A stretch of DNA of 5,657 nucleotides from Rubrolithibacter danxiaensis (lineage in GTDB: Bacteria > Bacteroidota > Bacteroidia > Sphingobacteriales > Sphingobacteriaceae). The notes under the pieces were generated by a model. It was given only the letters and a program-made list of their open reading frames with translations. It was not told the DNA's origin and made no database searches. Positions 1 through 5,657 of this stretch are shown piece after piece (the first letter of the stretch is position 1; every line of letters starts with the position of its first letter). The stretch covers positions 1-5,657 of the forward strand of contig NZ_JBKOPS010000026.1 in the NCBI RefSeq assembly GCF_047272945.1, read 5' to 3'. A program made the position numbers and the translations under genes.

Positions 1-43
1 AAGAGAAAAGGTTTTGGGTCTTCAAAAAAAAGTTAAAATAAAT

Positions 44-74
44 TTTGGAGAATAGAATAAAGTTTCTACCTTTG
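44..74 (+). promoter_or_regulatory. rRNA operon promoter of Bacteroidota type
   Basis: This is the likely main promoter of the operon. A TTTG at 44-47 is followed after 19 bases by TACCTTTG at 67-74, an exact match to the TAnnTTTG -7 element that the primary sigma factor of Bacteroidota recognises together with a -33 TTTG. The next bases are CA, as often seen in strong rRNA promoters of this phylum. The A/T-rich stretch at 21-43, with eight consecutive A at 24-31, could act as an UP element. Transcription should start a few bases downstream, around 79-82, giving a leader of about 295 bases. The start site is inferred from spacing. Confidence 0.85.
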
Positions 75-243
75 CAGTCCCAAACGAAAGGGAGCTACGG
101 ACTGAAAGTCAAAAGCGGAAAGCGGTAGCAAAAAAGACGAGTAAACGCAAGGTTGAAAGTTTAAAAAAACAAGCAGATTTATACTTCGACGATAAGAGTA
201 GGAGTTTAGATATAGAAGCCGAACCGGGATGGGGAGGCGCAGA

Positions 244-255
244 AGTTCTTTAAAG
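244..255 (+). promoter_or_regulatory. boxA-like antitermination site in the leader
   Basis: AGTTCTTTAAAG matches the E. coli rRNA boxA TGCTCTTTAACA at 8 of 12 positions, including the central TCTTTAA. In other bacteria the NusB-NusE (S10) pair binds boxA RNA and protects the long untranslated rRNA transcript from Rho termination. It sits where boxA is expected, before 16S and overlapping the base of the processing stem. The 23S leader carries a near copy at 2343-2354 in the matching position, which strengthens the call. Function is inferred from position and similarity. Confidence 0.65.
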
Positions 256-277
256 AAATGTCATGTAGCGTAACGAG
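251..277 (+). other. 5' strand of the 16S processing stem
   Basis: This segment can pair with 1918-1944 on the far side of 16S. Bases 264-277 form 14 consecutive pairs with 1918-1931, including one G-U (268 with 1927). After a symmetric 5x5 internal loop, 251-258 (TAAAGAAA) form 8 pairs with 1937-1944. Such stems looping out precursor 16S are the known substrate of RNase III. The pairing was found by reading the sequence, and its extent is very unlikely by chance at these positions. Confidence 0.8.
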
Positions 278-292
278 AAAGATCTCGTTATG
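269..292 (+). other. local leader hairpin competing with the 16S stem
   Basis: TAACGAG at 271-277 is a perfect inverted repeat of CTCGTTA at 284-290 around a 6-base loop. A G-U pair (270/291) and a C-G pair (269/292) extend it to 9 bp. The same TAACGAG is the inner part of the long-range processing stem, so it can pair locally or across 16S but not both at once. The local hairpin would form first during transcription and the 14-bp long-range helix could later displace it. A regulatory role is an inference. Confidence 0.6.
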
Positions 293-333
293 ATTTTAAC
301 AAGATAAAGTCAATTCATACAAATAGTATTAAC

Positions 334-357
334 GATTCTATTTGAGAAAATAGGGTC
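334..357 (+). other. GAGA-tetraloop hairpin just upstream of 16S
   Basis: Bases 334-343 pair with 348-357 as a 10-bp helix, including two G-U pairs (336/355 and 337/354). The helix is capped by GAGA at 344-347, a GNRA tetraloop. It ends about 18 bases before the mature 16S 5' end. A comparable hairpin precedes 23S at 2492-2520. It could guide assembly or the final 5' trimming, but this is a structural prediction only. Confidence 0.55.
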
Positions 358-375
358 AAGAACAAACTTAACATT

Positions 376-1898
<1,523 letters not shown>

Positions 1899-2016
1899 TA
1901 GAGTGTGTGGATTGACGCTCGTTACGTTACAGATATTTTCTTTATAAAAAAACAACCCGAAAAGATAAGCCAATCAGTGGCACTGCCGACCGAGAGGCGT
2001 GATTGAATCAAAAGAC
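1899..2016 (+). other. spacer between 16S and tRNA-Ile
   Basis: This 118-base non-coding spacer carries the 3' strand of the 16S processing stem at 1918-1944, then an A-rich run near 1946-1952. A further possible hairpin has CAATCA at 1971-1976 pairing with TGATTG at 2000-2005, enclosing GCC (1985-1987) and GGC (1996-1998). No gene or promoter is evident, so tRNA-Ile should be co-transcribed with 16S. Confidence 0.75.
1918..1944 (+). other. 3' strand of the 16S processing stem
   Basis: CTCGTTACGTTAC at 1918-1930 and TTTCTTTA at 1937-1944 are complementary to leader bases 265-277 and 251-258. The stem begins about 20 bases after the mature 16S 3' end, a usual spacing for an RNase III processing stem. 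Its first seven bases, CTCGTTA, also occur at 284-290 in the leader, which allows the competing local fold. Confidence 0.8.
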
Positions 2017-2091
2017 AGTCCCGTAGCTCAGTTTGGTTAGAGCACTACACTGATAATGTAGGGGTCAGCAGTTCAAATCTGCTCGGGACTA
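2017..2091 (+). tRNA. trnI-GAU: tRNA-Ile with anticodon GAT
   Basis: This is a full cloverleaf. The acceptor stem is AGTCCCG (2017-2023) with CGGGACT (2084-2090), followed by discriminator A at 2091. The D-arm is GCTC/GAGC. The anticodon stem is CTACA (2045-2049) with TGTAG (2057-2061), and loop CTGATAA places GAT at 2052-2054. The variable loop is 5 bases, and the T-arm is AGCAG/CTGCT around TTCAAAT. CCA is not encoded and must be added afterwards. The usual first tRNA in Bacteroidota rRNA spacers, it reads AUC and AUU codons. Confidence 0.97.
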
Positions 2092-2098
2092 CAAGGCG

Positions 2099-2178
2099 AG
2101 TTGAAAGTTGAAGGTAGTACGTTATCAGTCTAAGCCAGTGGCAACAGACTTATAACCTGCAACTTAGAACGTACAACT
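2099..2178 (+). repeat. heptad-repeat hairpin 1 (between the two tRNAs)
   Basis: This imperfect palindrome fills most of the 97-base gap between the tRNAs. AGTTG at 2099-2103 pairs with CAACT at 2174-2178. AAGTTGAAGGT at 2105-2115 pairs with ACCTGCAACTT at 2155-2165 with one mismatch. Near the tip GTTATcAGTCT (2121-2131) pairs with AGACTtATAAC (2146-2156), sharing its last two bases with the previous helix. The arms share the AGTTGAA-type word and an AGTTGAAGGTA core with the other spacer hairpins. It is probably a dispersed repeat; no protein is encoded. Confidence 0.65.
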
Positions 2179-2188
2179 TAAATCTTAC

Positions 2189-2262
2189 GGGGAATTAGCT
2201 CAGCTGGCTAGAGCACCTGCCTTGCACGCAGGGGGTCAACGGTTCGAATCCGTTATTCTCCA
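2189..2262 (+). tRNA. trnA-UGC: tRNA-Ala with anticodon TGC
   Basis: This is a full cloverleaf. The acceptor stem GGGGAAT (2189-2195) pairs with ATTCTCC (2255-2261) with one G-U, and the discriminator is A at 2262. The D-arm is GCTC/GAGC. The anticodon stem is CCTGC (2216-2220) with GCAGG (2228-2232), and the loop CTTGCAC puts TGC at 2223-2225. The T-loop is TTCGAAT. CCA is not encoded. Lying after tRNA-Ile in the 16S-23S spacer is the classical bacterial arrangement, and it is expressed as part of the rRNA transcript. Confidence 0.97.
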
Positions 2263-2282
2263 CGCTTCGAGTTACAAGTAGT

Positions 2283-2336
2283 AGTTAAAAGTTAAAGGTA
2301 GCAATACTTAGAACTTACAACCTTCAACTTACAACT
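2283..2336 (+). repeat. heptad-repeat hairpin 2 (after tRNA-Ala)
   Basis: The arm AGTTAAAAGTTAAAGGT at 2283-2299 pairs with ACCTTCAACTTACAACT at 2320-2336 at 14 of 17 positions. Each arm is two copies of a 7-base unit (AGTTAAA; TACAACT on the return strand) plus GGT/ACC. It ends 6 bases before the second boxA-like site. The design matches hairpins 1, 3 and 4, with diverged sequence. Confidence 0.65.
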
Positions 2337-2342
2337 TGAAAA

Positions 2343-2354
2343 AGTTCTTTGACA
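2343..2354 (+). promoter_or_regulatory. boxA-like antitermination site before 23S
   Basis: AGTTCTTTGACA matches the E. coli boxA consensus TGCTCTTTAACA at 9 of 12 positions and shares AGTTCTTT with the leader site at 244-251. In E. coli too a second boxA lies in the 16S-23S spacer, where it reloads antitermination factors before 23S. Its last five bases overlap the outer end of the 23S processing stem, the same arrangement as at the 16S leader. Confidence 0.7.
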
Positions 2355-2386
2355 TATTGGAAGAAGTAATTGAAAGAGAAGACAAC
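2350..2386 (+). other. 5' strand of the 23S processing stem
   Basis: This segment pairs with 5406-5446 beyond 23S. The innermost block 2376-2386 (GAGAAGACAAC) is perfectly complementary to 5406-5416. ATTGAA at 2369-2374 pairs with 5419-5424. Bases 2359-2367 pair with 5426-5434 with one G-U. TGACATATT at 2350-2358 pairs with 5438-5446. That gives about 35 base pairs broken only by small bulges and one mismatch, a classic RNase III substrate enclosing 23S rRNA. Confidence 0.85.
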
Positions 2387-2404
2387 AGTAGAGACGTTGT
2401 TTTT
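2378..2404 (+). other. local hairpin competing with the 23S stem
   Basis: ACAAC at 2382-2386 pairs with GTTGT at 2396-2400. With two A-U and two G-U pairs outside it becomes a 9-bp helix with a 9-base loop. The 5' arm is the strand that otherwise pairs with GTTGTCTTCTC at 5406-5416. This repeats the arrangement seen at 269-292 before 16S. The structure is weaker than the long-range stem and also competes with the base of repeat hairpin 3. Confidence 0.45.
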
Positions 2405-2488
2405 GAGTTGAAAGTTACGAGTTGAAAGTTGAAGGTACTTGTACCTGCAACCAATAACGTGTAATACAGCTTGAATCAACACTCAAAA
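2401..2488 (+). repeat. heptad-repeat hairpin 3 (inside the 23S leader)
   Basis: TTTTGAGT at 2401-2408 pairs with ACTCAAAA at 2481-2488 and forms the base. At the tip GTTGaAGGTA (2428-2437) pairs with TACCTgCAAC (2442-2451) around a CTTG tetraloop at 2438-2441. The 5' arm holds heptad words (AGTTGAA, AGTTACG, AGTTGAA, AGTTGAA), while the middle of the 3' arm (2452-2475) is diverged. It lies between the 23S processing stem and mature 23S, so it is removed during maturation. Confidence 0.6.
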
Positions 2489-2491
2489 GCA

Positions 2492-2520
2492 TACCTTGCC
2501 GAGCAAAAGCGGCAAGCGTA
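2492..2520 (+). other. hairpin abutting the 23S 5' end
   Basis: CTTGCCG at 2495-2501 is perfectly complementary to CGGCAAG at 2510-2516 across an 8-base loop. Bases 2492-2494 extend the pairing with 2518-2520 if C2517 is bulged. The helix ends one or two bases before the predicted 23S start, which may help define that end during trimming. It parallels the 334-357 hairpin before 16S. Confidence 0.6.
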
Positions 2521-2521
2521 G

Positions 2522-5389
<2,868 letters not shown>

Positions 5390-5405
5390 ATAGCAGATAC
5401 ACACC

Positions 5406-5446
5406 GTTGTCTTCTCACTTCAATCACTTCTTTCAATAATATGTCA
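5406..5446 (+). other. 3' strand of the 23S processing stem
   Basis: The segment starts with GTTGTCTTCTC and ends with ATATGTCA, and is complementary in four blocks to 2350-2386. It begins 16 bases after the predicted 23S 3' end. Small bulges on this strand (5417-5418 and 5435-5437) account for its four extra bases. It is the expected 3' half of an RNase III cleavage site. Confidence 0.85.
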
Positions 5447-5470
5447 TTGTTGATCAGTTCTAAGTAATAC

Positions 5471-5528
5471 GTTATAAGTTATAAGTCGAAAGACAAGAAC
5501 TTACAACTCCAGGCTTACAACTTACAAC
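5471..5528 (+). repeat. heptad-repeat hairpin 4 (between 23S and 5S)
   Basis: GTTATAAGTTATAAGTC at 5471-5487 pairs with GGCTTACAACTTACAAC at 5512-5528 at 14 of 17 positions. The unit is AGTTATA on one arm and TACAACT on the other, 7 bases long as in hairpins 1-3. GAACTTACAACTCC at 5498-5511 in the loop is a further copy of the return-strand word. It occupies the part of the spacer not used by the processing stem. Confidence 0.65.
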
Positions 5529-5540
5529 TCTAAAAATCTT

Positions 5541-5650
<110 letters not shown>

Positions 5651-5657
5651 TTTTACT

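Larger units (their letters stand above)
80..375 (+). other. transcribed 16S leader (external 5' spacer)
   Basis: This stretch lies between the inferred transcription start and mature 16S and contains no gene. It is rich in A and can form several small stems. GCTAC at 94-98 can pair with GTAGC at 125-129, enclosing GACT/AGTC closed by a GAA loop at 100-110. A GCC...GGC element at 218-238 precedes the boxA-like site. Next come the 5' strand of the 16S processing stem (251-277), a local hairpin (269-292) and a GNRA-capped hairpin (334-357). Bases 151-160 resemble one arm of the spacer heptad repeats but lack an obvious partner. The leader's expected roles are antitermination and processing. Confidence 0.8.
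5390..5540 (+). other. spacer between 23S and 5S
   Basis: This 151-base non-coding spacer holds the 3' strand of the 23S processing stem (5406-5446) and repeat hairpin 4 (5471-5528). It has no tRNA and no promoter that I recognise, so 5S should be co-transcribed. Confidence 0.8.

Noticed and set aside
2099..2488. CRISPR array
   Set aside because: The repeated words are only 7 bases, arranged as inverted arms of hairpins, with no regular repeat-spacer spacing.

Overview
The window holds one complete ribosomal RNA operon on the + strand, in the order promoter - leader - 16S - tRNA-Ile(GAU) - tRNA-Ala(UGC) - 23S - 5S. I see no protein-coding gene. Every open frame of 60-120 codons lies wholly or almost wholly inside 16S or 23S rRNA and is chance coding potential. 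The organism is a member of Bacteroidota. The promoter has the phylum-specific TTTG / TAnnTTTG architecture, the 16S carries the phylum's variable-region signatures, and neither tRNA encodes its CCA tail. From memory, the 16S variable regions and the 3' end GGAATACCTCC fit family Sphingobacteriaceae (Pedobacter/Mucilaginibacter-like). I cannot fix the genus.

Layout. 1-43: AT-rich DNA upstream of the promoter. 44-74: rRNA promoter. About 80-375: transcribed leader with a boxA-like antitermination site, the 5' strand of the 16S processing stem, a local hairpin, and a GAGA-tetraloop hairpin just before 16S. 376-1898: 16S. 1899-2016: spacer with the 3' strand of the 16S stem. 2017-2091: tRNA-Ile. 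2189-2262: tRNA-Ala. 2263-2521: 23S leader with a second boxA, the 5' strand of the 23S processing stem and another hairpin abutting 23S. 2522-5389: 23S with no intervening sequence. 5390-5540: spacer with the 3' strand of the 23S stem. 5541-5650: 5S. The window ends 7 bases later, before any recognisable terminator.

How the parts work together. One transcript carries all five RNAs. The boxA sites would recruit the Nus antitermination complex. Two long-range stems (about 22 bp around 16S, about 35 bp around 23S) loop out each rRNA for RNase III-type cleavage. RNase P and 3' exonucleases would then release the tRNAs.

The most interesting content is in the spacers. First, both processing stems have a competing local hairpin: their 5' strand can also pair with a nearby short copy of the distant 3' strand, which suggests a co-transcriptional switch. 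Second, four imperfect hairpins built from a 7-base AGTTGAA/AGTTATA-type word sit in the spacers after tRNA-Ile, after tRNA-Ala, between the 23S stem and 23S, and between 23S and 5S. They are never inside a mature RNA. They look like a dispersed palindromic repeat family that has entered the spacers.
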